Below are positions 1 to 6,837 of a stretch of 35,628 nt of DNA, piece after piece (within the stretch, counting starts at the first letter, position 1; every line of letters begins with the position of its first letter). The DNA lies in assembly GCA_902518705.1 (NCBI GenBank), contig CABYHW010000010.1:1-35628 (forward strand). The letters run 5' to 3'. Source of the stretch: an uncultured Alphaproteobacteria bacterium. Lineage in GTDB: Bacteria > Pseudomonadota > Alphaproteobacteria > HIMB59 > GCA-002718135. A program made the position numbers and the translations under genes. The notes below the pieces were generated by a model. The model searched no databases and was not told the DNA's origin. It saw nothing but the letters and a program-made list of their open reading frames with translations.

Positions 1-1
1 T

Positions 2-103
2 TCAGATAAACTGACTCTCGATGATATAGGTACAACTTTTTTTATTGGTGATATTTATGCCATTAAGCACGAAAATTTAAACTCAAGGATTTATTTAACA
101 TGA
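2..103 (+). CDS. ureF: Urease accessory protein UreF, C-terminal end (partial)
   Basis: An open frame enters from the left edge and stops at 101-103, encoding the last 33 residues of a protein that ends in IYAIKHENLNSRIYLT. UreF proteins characteristically end with an acidic residue, an Ala, a His-Glu pair and a Ser-Arg-hydrophobic tail, and this matches. Its stop overlaps the ureG start (ATGA), the usual ureF-ureG arrangement. UreF is the GTPase-activating and scaffold partner of UreG and UreD/H during nickel insertion into urease. The call rests on a short tail plus the neighbour, so it is good but not certain. Confidence 0.8.
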   Translation, partial: SDKLTLDDIGTTFFIGDIYAIKHENLNSRIYLT

Positions 104-711
104 ATAGTATAAATGGACCTTTGAAAGTTGGTATTGGTGGTGGAATAGGGACTGGCAAAACAAGTTTGACTGAAGCTTTATGTCGTTATTTATCAAAAAA
201 AGTATCTATGGCAGTTATTTCAAATGATATTTATACAACTGAAGATGCAGAATACTTAATGAAAGCACAAGTTCTGCCTATGGAGAGAATTAAAGGTGTT
301 GAAACTGGCGGATGTCCACATACAGCTATAAGGGAAGATTGCAGTATTAATTTACTTGCAGTAGATGAAATGAAAAAGAAATTTTCAGATTTAGAGTTAA
401 TACTTATTGAGTCAGGTGGTGATAATTTAGCAGCAACTTTTAGTCCTGAATTAGTTGATTTAACAATTTATATGATTGATGTGGCTCAAGGAGCGGACAT
501 ACCCAGAAAAAAAGCACCGGCAATTAGAAAGTCTGATTTATTAGTAATAAATAAAGTTGACCTTGCTCCTTATGTTAATGTTGATTTAGAGCAAATGAAA
601 GAGGATGTAAATGAAGCCAGAAATGGTTTGCCATATATTTTTGGTGAAATGAAAAATAATAACGGAATTGAAAAAATTTCTGACTTCTTAATATCTCATG
701 GTGGATTATAA
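100..711 (+). CDS. ureG: Urease accessory GTPase UreG
   Basis: UreG is the SIMIBI-class GTPase that delivers nickel to apo-urease with UreD, UreF and UreE. Visible motifs are a P-loop at residues 11-21 (GIGGGIGTGKT), the switch region with SNDIYTTEDAEYL at 41-53, the metal-binding Cys-Pro-His at 72-74 inside VETGGCPHTAIRED, the ESGGDNLAATFSPELVD block at 104-120, and the guanine-specificity NKVD at 151-154. The length of 203 residues is normal for the family. The P-loop carries GGGIGTG where GGPVGSG is usual, a mild variation. The start overlaps the ureF stop by four bases, so the two are translationally coupled. No urease gene lies downstream, so this is the 3' end of the urease operon. It converges on the next gene with no gap. 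Confidence 0.95.
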   Translation: MNSINGPLKVGIGGGIGTGKTSLTEALCRYLSKKVSMAVISNDIYTTEDAEYLMKAQVLPMERIKGVETGGCPHTAIREDCSINLLAVDEMKKKFSDLELILIESGGDNLAATFSPELVDLTIYMIDVAQGADIPRKKAPAIRKSDLLVINKVDLAPYVNVDLEQMKEDVNEARNGLPYIFGEMKNNNGIEKISDFLISHGGL

Positions 712-969
712 CTATTCTACTTTTTGCAAAGAATACACTGTATCTGTACTATTAAATTTTGAATCAAATTCTTTTGATTTTGGATCATCAAATAAAGCAT
801 AAAATTTTTCTTCATCAATTACATTACACATAATCATTACATGACCATCTTTAACAAAAGCCATATCAAATGCATCTGTATATTTGGCAATATCATCTTT
901 AAAAAAATTATATAATTCCATGTAATCTTCTTTGGTAAAAGATCCTTTGGATACAACACATAAATTCAT
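712..969 (-). CDS. Small protein of unknown function under a SAM-type riboswitch
   Basis: This encodes 85 residues with no family I recognise. The pattern of short hydrophobic strands and amphipathic helices (MNLCVVSKG strand, helix to about 30, two strands around FDMAFVKDGHVMIMCNV, helix around EEKFYALF, last strand TVYSLQKV) suggests a beta-alpha-beta-beta-alpha-beta ferredoxin-like fold, as in the small alpha/beta-barrel proteins at 7858-12081. It has a good Shine-Dalgarno (AGGAG at 976-980) seven bases before the ATG. It is preceded by an intrinsic terminator and a SAM-II/SAM-V-like aptamer, so it is probably regulated by S-adenosylmethionine and may belong to methionine, methyl-transfer or organosulfur metabolism. 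It converges on ureG with zero spacing. The function is unknown; the riboswitch is the only functional clue. Confidence 0.75.
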   Translation of the reverse strand: MNLCVVSKGSFTKEDYMELYNFFKDDIAKYTDAFDMAFVKDGHVMIMCNVIDEEKFYALFDDPKSKEFDSKFNSTDTVYSLQKVE

Positions 970-988
970 ATTTATCTCCTAAAAAAAA

Positions 989-1019
989 TATCCTCACCAT
1001 TTTTCTTAATGGGAGGATA
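989..1019 (-). terminator. Intrinsic terminator / riboswitch expression platform
   Basis: Read on the minus strand, the arm TATCCTCCCAT (1019-1009) pairs with ATGGTGAGGATA (1000-989), with one bulged base and an eight-base A-rich loop. It is followed at once by eight U residues (988-981). This is a standard Rho-independent terminator lying between the aptamer at 1031-1076 and the Shine-Dalgarno of the 712-969 gene. The terminator's left arm TATCCTC (1019-1013) can instead pair with GAGATA (1035-1030), whose GAG is the 3' strand of the aptamer pseudoknot. That gives an antiterminator that ligand binding would block. Confidence 0.8.
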
Positions 1020-1030
1020 AATTTATACGT

Positions 1031-1076
1031 ATCTCATTTTAGCTGCTTTTGAACCGCAATAGAGTCAAATCGTTCT
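1031..1076 (-). promoter_or_regulatory. SAM-II/SAM-V-like riboswitch aptamer
   Basis: On the minus strand, P1 arm GAAC (1075-1072) pairs with GTTC (1054-1051). They enclose GATTTGACTCTATTGCG (1071-1055), and AAAAGCAGCTAAAATGAGA follows. This matches the SAM-II layout as I remember it: a GATTT-A-C loop, an ATTGC segment, and a distal GC-rich/AGCTAAAA segment that closes an H-type pseudoknot. Here CTC (1064-1062) can pair with GAG (1035-1033) and TGC (1058-1056) with GCA (1046-1044). SAM-V is the variant described from marine bacteria including Pelagibacter. The placement upstream of a terminator and a Shine-Dalgarno supports a functional switch. No covariance search was run. Confidence 0.82.
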
Positions 1077-1201
1077 TTTTATTAAATAATACATATTTGT
1101 TACAATTCAATTAAATCTTATAATGTTATTAAAATAAATTAGTTCTTATTGATAAAAGTTAATCTATTTGAACTTTCAATTACAAAAACTATATTTAAAT
1201 T

Positions 1202-1486
1202 ATGAAAATTTTAAACAATATATCTAATTTATTTACCCAAAATAAAAATAATTCAGACAAAGAAGATACTATTCCAGAAAATTTTCGTAGCAAAGAATTA
1301 GAATGGAAATTAGCCTTACTTGTTAGAAACATTGATGATGTAGAAGATGTTGATCTAAAATTTGTTAGTGTTTCCAAAAAAGATATAGGTACCAAAAAAG
1401 ATTTATTTACATCCTATAGACTGGATTTCAATGGAAGAGAAAAATTAAACCTATTTAAAAAGAAATACAAAAATATACTTTTATAA
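1202..1486 (+). CDS. Hypothetical small protein
   Basis: This encodes a 94-residue protein with no recognised family. It is charged, with an Asn/Lys/Asp-rich N-terminal third (residues about 8-25) and a second part alternating hydrophobic and charged residues (ELEWKLALLVRNI, VDLKFVSVSKKDI, SYRLDFNGREKL). That suggests a small mixed alpha/beta domain. There is no signal peptide or membrane segment and no strong Shine-Dalgarno. It converges on the membrane protein at 1488-1892 with one base between stop codons. The plus strand is preferred because the antisense open frame at 1195-1395 is shorter, and the codon pattern here looks coding, but support is modest. Confidence 0.55.
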   Translation: MKILNNISNLFTQNKNNSDKEDTIPENFRSKELEWKLALLVRNIDDVEDVDLKFVSVSKKDIGTKKDLFTSYRLDFNGREKLNLFKKKYKNILL

Positions 1487-1487
1487 A

Positions 1488-1892
1488 TTACTCATATTTA
1501 TCAGAATATAAATAAGGTATCCCAATAACCAAAATAATATAGAAAACCATAAAGCCTGCAATAAGAGGTATTACTTCTCCAGCTGGTACTGTACTAAACG
1601 GCCCTAAAACAAAACCATAAATAACAAAAAGAATATTTAAACCTACTAAATAATAACCGCCACTTTTTTTCATGCTATACAACATATAAATTGTGTAAGC
1701 GATTGCTAATTGAAAACCTATACTCACAATAAAATCTAAAGTGGAGAGTTGAACATTAAAATCTCCTACAGGTGGTTGAACACCTTGACCTGAAAAGTAT
1801 CCGTACGTAATTCGATAAGACGTATCAATAAAATCTAAAGAAATAAGGATCAGCATTATCCAATGCAAAGGTTTAAATAATCTTTCTTTCAC
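1488..1892 (-). CDS. Hypothetical four-helix membrane protein
   Basis: This encodes 134 residues with about four hydrophobic segments: roughly 10-25, 50-70, 80-100 and 108-128. The ends are charged and a Gly/Pro-rich loop follows the first helix (YGYFSGQGVQPPVGDF). I recognise no family. It lies 10 bases downstream of the bactofilin on the same strand and so is probably co-transcribed with it, but nothing shows a functional tie. Inner-membrane location is inferred from the hydrophobic pattern. Confidence 0.65.
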   Translation of the reverse strand: MKERLFKPLHWIMLILISLDFIDTSYRITYGYFSGQGVQPPVGDFNVQLSTLDFIVSIGFQLAIAYTIYMLYSMKKSGGYYLVGLNILFVIYGFVLGPFSTVPAGEVIPLIAGFMVFYIILVIGIPYLYSDKYE

Positions 1893-1902
1893 AATTATTA
1901 TC

Positions 1903-2355
1903 TTATTCTTTTTTTATAGATTCTTGCAATGAAACATTATTCTCATCTGAAGGTTTTGTATCTTTTTTAATTGATTGAATTTTATCAGAAAGTTTAATGT
2001 CACCACTTATTTGACCGCCAAGTTTAATTTGTAAATTTTGATATTCAATTTTACCTGATACTTTACCTTGTTCTTGAATAGTAAGAGTACCAGACGCCTT
2101 AATATCTCCATCAAATGCCCCCCAAATATCAGCGTTATGAGTTTCAATAGCACCTTTACAGTCACCAGTAGCACCTACTATTAGATTATCTGTTTTCATC
2201 GTAACATCGGCTTCACCATCAATTTGTACTTCATCAGCTTTTTTAATTTCACCATTAATAATTACACCGTGACCAATGACAACTTTTGCAGATCCCTTTG
2301 CAGGTCTAAACACATCCGGTGTTGAACTTGTATTATCTTCTTTTTTATCAAACAT
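1903..2355 (-). CDS. Bactofilin family cytoskeletal protein
   Basis: Bactofilins are beta-helical proteins that polymerise into filaments without nucleotide and place cell-envelope or chromosome machinery. The 150 residues show the typical plan: a disordered N-terminus (about 1-17), a central region (about 22-125) of short glycine-punctuated strands such as KVVIGHGVIINGEI, DEVQIDGEADV, DNLIVGATGDCKGAI, IWGAFDGDI and QGKVSGKIEY, then a disordered charged tail. The repeat of roughly 17 residues fits a beta-helix. The Shine-Dalgarno is strong (GGGAGGA). The leader carries two repeated hairpins (2377-2432). The downstream partner is a small membrane protein; no peptidoglycan hydrolase gene is adjacent, unlike in some bactofilin operons. 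Confidence 0.88.
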   Translation of the reverse strand: MFDKKEDNTSSTPDVFRPAKGSAKVVIGHGVIINGEIKKADEVQIDGEADVTMKTDNLIVGATGDCKGAIETHNADIWGAFDGDIKASGTLTIQEQGKVSGKIEYQNLQIKLGGQISGDIKLSDKIQSIKKDTKPSDENNVSLQESIKKE

Positions 2356-2376
2356 TTTTCCTCCCGTATGTTTTTT

Positions 2377-2432
2377 TAACGCAGGTATTCTTCGACTGCA
2401 GGAGTTTTGTTAAAGCAGGTTTCTACAACTGC
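2377..2432 (-). repeat. Two imperfect hairpin repeats in the bactofilin leader
   Basis: On the minus strand, GCAGTTGTAGAAACCTGC (2432-2415) and GCAGTCGAAGAATACCTGC (2399-2381) are clear near-copies, 33 bases apart, and both continue into a TTAA-containing stretch. Each can fold into a GCAG/CTGC hairpin. They sit 26-80 bases upstream of the bactofilin ATG and downstream of the ion-channel stop. Neither is followed by a U-tract, so they are not terminators. They may be protein-binding RNA hairpins, part of a leader, or small dispersed repeats. Confidence 0.6.
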
Positions 2433-2489
2433 TAGATAATTTTTAACATAAAAAACTGAAAAATTAAATATTAATGTTATTTTTCAATA

Positions 2490-3173
2490 CTATTTTTGAT
2501 GATTTACAACATCAACAAGTATAGCAATTACTAAGTTTAATATAGTTATTGAACAAATTGAAATAAAACTAAAGAAATAAATCCAGGCCCACCAATAGAT
2601 TGCCTGCATAGGTAGCATAACATTTTCCCAGCTAGATAAAGTTAAAACTTGAAATAGGGTAATTAGAGAAATTCCTAAATCAGCCCATCTTTCTGGATCA
2701 TCCTCCCCAAATAAAATAGATCCCATAGTGGCATATATATAAAGGATAATAAAAAGCAGAAGGCTAACAAAAAAAACTCTTTTGATTGATGCAAGAATAG
2801 CTTCAATAATTTTTTTTAATTCAGGTATTACAGATATCAGTCGTAAAACTCTAAATATACGCAGAAGACGTAAAACTAAAAAACTTGAATTATTTGGAAT
2901 AGGTATAAGAGAGATAGCTACAATTATAGTATCAAATACATTCCAACCGTCTTTTAAGAAATTTTTCTTTTCTTTTTCTCCTATAAAACGAATGAGTATT
3001 TCAATAACAAAGAAAACAGTAATAGCATAATCAAGTAAATGAATAGTATTTAAAAATATAGGATCTAATTGATATGTTGTTGCACCAATAAGTATTGCAT
3101 TAAGAATAATTATTATAACAACTGAAAATTGAAATAGTCGATTATCTTTTAATTTTGAAAAAAAATCTATCAT
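2490..3173 (-). CDS. Voltage-gated cation channel, bacterial Nav-like, altered filter
   Basis: This 227-residue protein has the six-helix plan of the single-domain bacterial sodium channel family (Ion_trans, NaChBac/NavAb). S1 is about 13-33, S2 about 45-63, S3 about 78-92, S4 about 98-115 with Arg at 102, 105, 108 and 111 spaced every three, S5 about 132-155, a pore loop at 168-184 and S6 about 195-222. The filter reads TLSSWEN (178-184) where NavAb and NaChBac have TLESW. The ring-forming Glu is Ser here and a Glu follows the Trp, so selectivity cannot be assumed to be sodium. The start codon overlaps the stop of the gene upstream (ATGA), giving tight coupling with the dehydrogenase-like protein. 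It is slightly short at the C-terminus, lacking the long coiled coil. Confidence 0.88.
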   Translation of the reverse strand: MIDFFSKLKDNRLFQFSVVIIIILNAILIGATTYQLDPIFLNTIHLLDYAITVFFVIEILIRFIGEKEKKNFLKDGWNVFDTIIVAISLIPIPNNSSFLVLRLLRIFRVLRLISVIPELKKIIEAILASIKRVFFVSLLLFIILYIYATMGSILFGEDDPERWADLGISLITLFQVLTLSSWENVMLPMQAIYWWAWIYFFSFISICSITILNLVIAILVDVVNHQK

Positions 3174-4696
3174 TTTAGATTAATAAAAGCTATGGAAGCA
3201 GTATCTTCTAAAAATAAAATTAAACCATTGTCTACTTTAATCATATCTCTTATTCTTTCACCTAAACTTACTCTTTCTAAATTTTCAACTTTACTACCAC
3301 TTTTTAAATCAAAAAAATAAATTGAATTATCTTTTAAAGAAGCAACAACATATTTATTTTTTATATCTAATCCCACAATTTGAGAAATACCTATTGACGG
3401 ATTAAAATATTTAATTGGTTCTATGAAACCATAATCTGAATGAGATTTATGTAATGGATATTTTACATATTTTTTTTTATTTCGAGGTGCGTATTTACCT
3501 CCATAGTGTTCACCATAAGAAGAAATTGCCCATCCATAATTTGGAGTGTTATTCTCATTAAGTTGAATTAAGTTAATTTCATCTCCACCTTCTGGACCAT
3601 GTTCAGCTTCTAGTAAAAAATTATTTGCCTTATCATAAAATAAGCCTTGAGGATTTCGATGCCCCATACTGATTATTGAATAATCTTTATTGTTTTTACT
3701 AATTTTAATTATTTTACCAAATATACTGTTCTTATTTTGAACTCTATGTCGACTTCTAAAATCTCCCGTAGATAAAAGAACAGTGTTTTTATCTAGATTG
3801 ACAATTCTACCCCCTGATTGATGAGCATTAAATTCATTATCGATATTATTATCTACATGCACACATTCATCAGAAGTAAATAAGATTTCAAATTGTATAA
3901 ATTTAAAATCCATTTTTCCTTGAAGAAGGCTAGTATTCCAGCAATCTGTTTTTACTTCTCTTGTGTAGGACACATAAATGTCATTTTTATATATTTGCAA
4001 ATCCTTTGTAGAATACCATCCACCTTCCAGCCAATCAAAATCATGTAGTCTTGATTTGTGAAATTGTTCTTCATTAATAAAATCATGAATATTTGTTTTT
4101 ATTTGTTTTAAAATAATGTTGTTGTTTAGTTTAGTCATATCAGTTTTAGAATGTGTTAAGATACCACTTGCAGAGAGAAAAATTATTTTATTATCATATT
4201 GATCGATATATCCACTAGCAGGGAACTGATTTGCTATTCCATACATTAAAATATTTTTTTCTGGACTATAAATATCAACATCTAAAATAGCTGATTCAAA
4301 ACTATGAGAAGAATTAAATATATATTCTAAATTACTATTATTTCTTTTAATATGCATATCAAATTCATAAGGATCTAACTGAGATAGTAATTTTTCAATT
4401 TTATCTTCTATTGCTTGAAGATAATGAACTTCTTCACGCATATCATTAACTTCTTCAAGCATATCATTAAATGCTTTTTCTAATAATTTTTTTTGGCCTC
4501 TAAAGAGGTTTCTTTCTTTTTGAATAGTTTCAATTTCTTTTTTAAGCTCGTCTATATTTTTTTGAGGAAAAATATATTTAGAAATTAATTGTTGTTGATC
4601 TTTGCCTAAAAAATTTCTTAATATTTGAAAGTCATAAAAATAATTTAGTAAAAGAAAAATAAAGAATAATAAAAATAAATAGTTAAGTATTTTCAT
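3170..4696 (-). CDS. Membrane-anchored glucose/sorbosone dehydrogenase-like beta-propeller
   Basis: This encodes 508 residues. Residues 4-20 form one hydrophobic anchor; about 47-105 is a charged heptad-like region suggesting a coiled coil; about 130-508 is a six-bladed propeller of the soluble aldose-sugar/L-sorbosone dehydrogenase family (GSDH). Diagnostic motifs are GHRNPQG at 345-351, EHGPEGGDEINLI at 365-377 and NYGWAISSYGEHY at 386-398. Known family members use PQQ and work in the periplasm, so a periplasmic membrane-tethered enzyme is inferred. No PQQ synthesis gene is in the window, and sequence alone cannot prove catalysis. Its stop overlaps the channel start by four bases. The anchor plus coiled coil is unusual; most relatives have only a signal peptide. 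Confidence 0.82.
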   Translation of the reverse strand: MKILNYLFLLFFIFLLLNYFYDFQILRNFLGKDQQQLISKYIFPQKNIDELKKEIETIQKERNLFRGQKKLLEKAFNDMLEEVNDMREEVHYLQAIEDKIEKLLSQLDPYEFDMHIKRNNSNLEYIFNSSHSFESAILDVDIYSPEKNILMYGIANQFPASGYIDQYDNKIIFLSASGILTHSKTDMTKLNNNIILKQIKTNIHDFINEEQFHKSRLHDFDWLEGGWYSTKDLQIYKNDIYVSYTREVKTDCWNTSLLQGKMDFKFIQFEILFTSDECVHVDNNIDNEFNAHQSGGRIVNLDKNTVLLSTGDFRSRHRVQNKNSIFGKIIKISKNNKDYSIISMGHRNPQGLFYDKANNFLLEAEHGPEGGDEINLIQLNENNTPNYGWAISSYGEHYGGKYAPRNKKKYVKYPLHKSHSDYGFIEPIKYFNPSIGISQIVGLDIKNKYVVASLKDNSIYFFDLKSGSKVENLERVSLGERIRDMIKVDNGLILFLEDTASIAFINLK

Positions 4697-4720
4697 TATT
4701 TAAATATTTTGGATACTCAT

Positions 4721-5719
4721 TTAAAGACCTGTTTCTATAACGACTTTACCATGTTTATCTCGTGGCTCCTTTAAATATTCCCATGCATTACAATAGTCTT
4801 CCATTGGATATGTACGATCAATATTAGGTTTCAACTTTCCTTCTTTTAATGAATTATAAACAAAATCAGTTCCTCTATTTTTCATTTCAGCATTTTCAAC
4901 ATAATTAAATAGTGAATAAGGATGAAATGTAGCGTTTGCTTGAAACATATCTACTATTGGTAATTGAGGGAATACTCCATCTAACGTTCCATAAAAATAA
5001 ATCGTAGCATCACGTGCAAGGGCAGGGCTATACTTTGATATCATACCCTGACCAACAGGATCAAATGCAGCATCAATGCCTCTACCATTTGTTACTTCTT
5101 TTATAGTGGATGCTAAATCATTTTTTTCAGGAATAATTACATGTGAAGCGCCTGATTCAATTAAATAATCAGTATTTTTTTCAAACCTTGTAGTTGTAAT
5201 CATATTGGCGCCGTACAACTTTCCAATATTTAACGCTGCGTTTCCAGCTGTACTTGTACCAGCTGTTACGAGAATATTTTTTTCTGGTGACGCTTTGCAA
5301 AGTTCAACTATTGGATAATAAGCTGTCATAAATTGCATCCATACCGAAGAACTTTCTGCAGCACTTAATTCTTCCGGAGCAGGAGTAATATATCTTGCAT
5401 CTATCGTGACATAATCAGCGCTTGCACCTTTATTATAATAAAAATAAGGTAGAGTGCAGTATCGTTTACCGAGCTCTATATTACTTACATCATCTCCAAT
5501 TTGATCAACTATTCCAGCAGCTTCCATTCCTATTCGTGCAGGAAATTTTTCAAAACTAAAAGAATATCGATCTAGCATTAAATCCATATCACCCCAATTA
5601 AGAGCAAAAGCTTCTATACGAAGACGTACTTCACCTGGACCTGCATTTTGTATTTCGCAATCTTGTAATGTTAAGCCTTGATAACCCGAATAATCTTTAA
5701 TAACCCATTCACGTGCCAT
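4721..5719 (-). CDS. MDR-family NADPH quinone oxidoreductase / zinc-independent dehydrogenase
   Basis: This encodes 332 residues of the medium-chain dehydrogenase/reductase superfamily. The N-terminal GroES-like half contains GPGEVRLRIEAFALNWGD (28-45) and GMEAAGIVDQIGDDVSNI. The Rossmann half contains VTAGTSTAGNAALNIGKLYGA near 151-171 and ends in a KHGKVVIETG tail, typical of quinone oxidoreductases. The catalytic-zinc Cys/His set of classical alcohol dehydrogenases is not apparent, which points to the zinc-independent branch. It lies 35 bases downstream of the AlkB-like gene on the same strand, so it may process the hydroxylated product or a derived enal, but the substrate is unknown. Confidence 0.85.
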   Translation of the reverse strand: MAREWVIKDYSGYQGLTLQDCEIQNAGPGEVRLRIEAFALNWGDMDLMLDRYSFSFEKFPARIGMEAAGIVDQIGDDVSNIELGKRYCTLPYFYYNKGASADYVTIDARYITPAPEELSAAESSSVWMQFMTAYYPIVELCKASPEKNILVTAGTSTAGNAALNIGKLYGANMITTTRFEKNTDYLIESGASHVIIPEKNDLASTIKEVTNGRGIDAAFDPVGQGMISKYSPALARDATIYFYGTLDGVFPQLPIVDMFQANATFHPYSLFNYVENAEMKNRGTDFVYNSLKEGKLKPNIDRTYPMEDYCNAWEYLKEPRDKHGKVVIETGL

Positions 5720-5754
5720 AATTTTTACTCACTTTAATTAATAAAATTGTAATA

Positions 5755-6774
5755 CTAAATTGTCTTTAAATTATCAATTTTTCTATCCATTATAAAGAAC
5801 CATAATGGTGGAACTAACGCCATTATTAACATGACAGAATAATTAGCAGGCATTTCAATCGCTTTTTCTTCCTGTGATAGAAGAGGGTAGGGTTTTGATG
5901 CACTCTGATGATGCTCTGCATGAAGACCTAAATTAAACGTCGACCAATTAGCAGAGATGTGACGACTGTTCCAAGAATGGAGATCTGAAAATCTTTCGTA
6001 TCTTCCATTTTCTTTTTTTCTCTCCAAACCATAATGCTGGATATAATTTACTAACTCCAATAAGATTATGGAAACAAAAGAATGAAAGATAATAAAAACT
6101 AAACCATTCATACCAGCAATTAAGTATGCAAATACTAAAAATAAAAATTCTAATACAAAATAATGAATCATTCTGTTTTGAAAACTAAAAATATTTATTC
6201 TTTTTCTATCGAGAATATTTTTTTCAATATTCCAAGATGAAATCACACTATTGATTACACAGCGAATAAAATAAAAATAAAAATTTTCACCTCTTCTAGC
6301 TGTAGCAGGATCTTCTTTAGTAGCTACATTTAAATGATGTCCATATATATGTTCGATACGAAAATGGCCGTAACAACATAAAACTAATAAAAATACTCCT
6401 ATACCTCGCATAAATTTATTTTTTCGATGAATGAGCTCATGTGCAGTTGTAATGCCAATAGACCCGCCAGACATACCTACTGCAGCACCCAAAGCAGCAG
6501 CAGTTAATAAAGTGATACTAGGGTTAGAGACAACAATTAAACCAAATATAATTAAAAATAAAATACAGGGTAGTACTATTAAAATAGAAAAATTGTGAAA
6601 CACATTTTCTTTTAGTTCAAAATCATCTTTACTTAAGTAAGGTAATACCAGATCAATAATTGGCACTAATACAAAAACCCAAATAAATGGAGATATGGAC
6701 CAGGAAGGATTTATTATTAATCCTAGAGAACTAGAAAATATTAATATTAGCGGCGTTATTAAATAAAAAATCAT
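5755..6774 (-). CDS. alkB: AlkB-like membrane diiron alkane monooxygenase
   Basis: Membrane-bound diiron hydroxylases of this family insert oxygen at terminal methyl groups, using rubredoxin as electron donor. All signature His clusters are present: HELIH at 112-116, EHIYGHHLNVAT at 141-152, the AlkB-specific NYIQHYGL at 243-250, and HAEHH at 285-289. Roughly six hydrophobic segments surround them. At 339 residues it is shorter than typical AlkB (about 400), and the third box reads LGLHAEHHQS rather than LxRHSDHH, so it is a divergent member whose substrate may not be a medium-chain alkane. No rubredoxin is fused or adjacent. It is transcribed with the downstream MDR oxidoreductase and divergently from an EamA transporter. 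Confidence 0.87.
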   Translation of the reverse strand: MIFYLITPLILIFSSSLGLIINPSWSISPFIWVFVLVPIIDLVLPYLSKDDFELKENVFHNFSILIVLPCILFLIIFGLIVVSNPSITLLTAAALGAAVGMSGGSIGITTAHELIHRKNKFMRGIGVFLLVLCCYGHFRIEHIYGHHLNVATKEDPATARRGENFYFYFIRCVINSVISSWNIEKNILDRKRINIFSFQNRMIHYFVLEFLFLVFAYLIAGMNGLVFIIFHSFVSIILLELVNYIQHYGLERKKENGRYERFSDLHSWNSRHISANWSTFNLGLHAEHHQSASKPYPLLSQEEKAIEMPANYSVMLIMALVPPLWFFIMDRKIDNLKTI

Positions 6775-6837
6775 TGAAATAATTATATATTATTTTTTTT
6801 TCTAAACTAATACCTAAATTACAATCAGGATAATTTA

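Noticed and set aside
1195-1395. 66-residue minus-strand open frame opposite the 1202-1486 gene
   Set aside because: It lacks a Shine-Dalgarno, is Ser/Phe/Leu-rich as antisense frames usually are, and the plus-strand frame is longer.
2356-2489. tRNA-like reading of the TTCGA-containing repeats
   Set aside because: There is no acceptor stem, no anticodon arm and no correctly placed T-arm; the sequence is explained by two short hairpin repeats.
2782-3030. 82-residue plus-strand frame inside the cation-channel gene
   Set aside because: It lies wholly antisense to a recognised channel gene and has low-complexity antisense composition.
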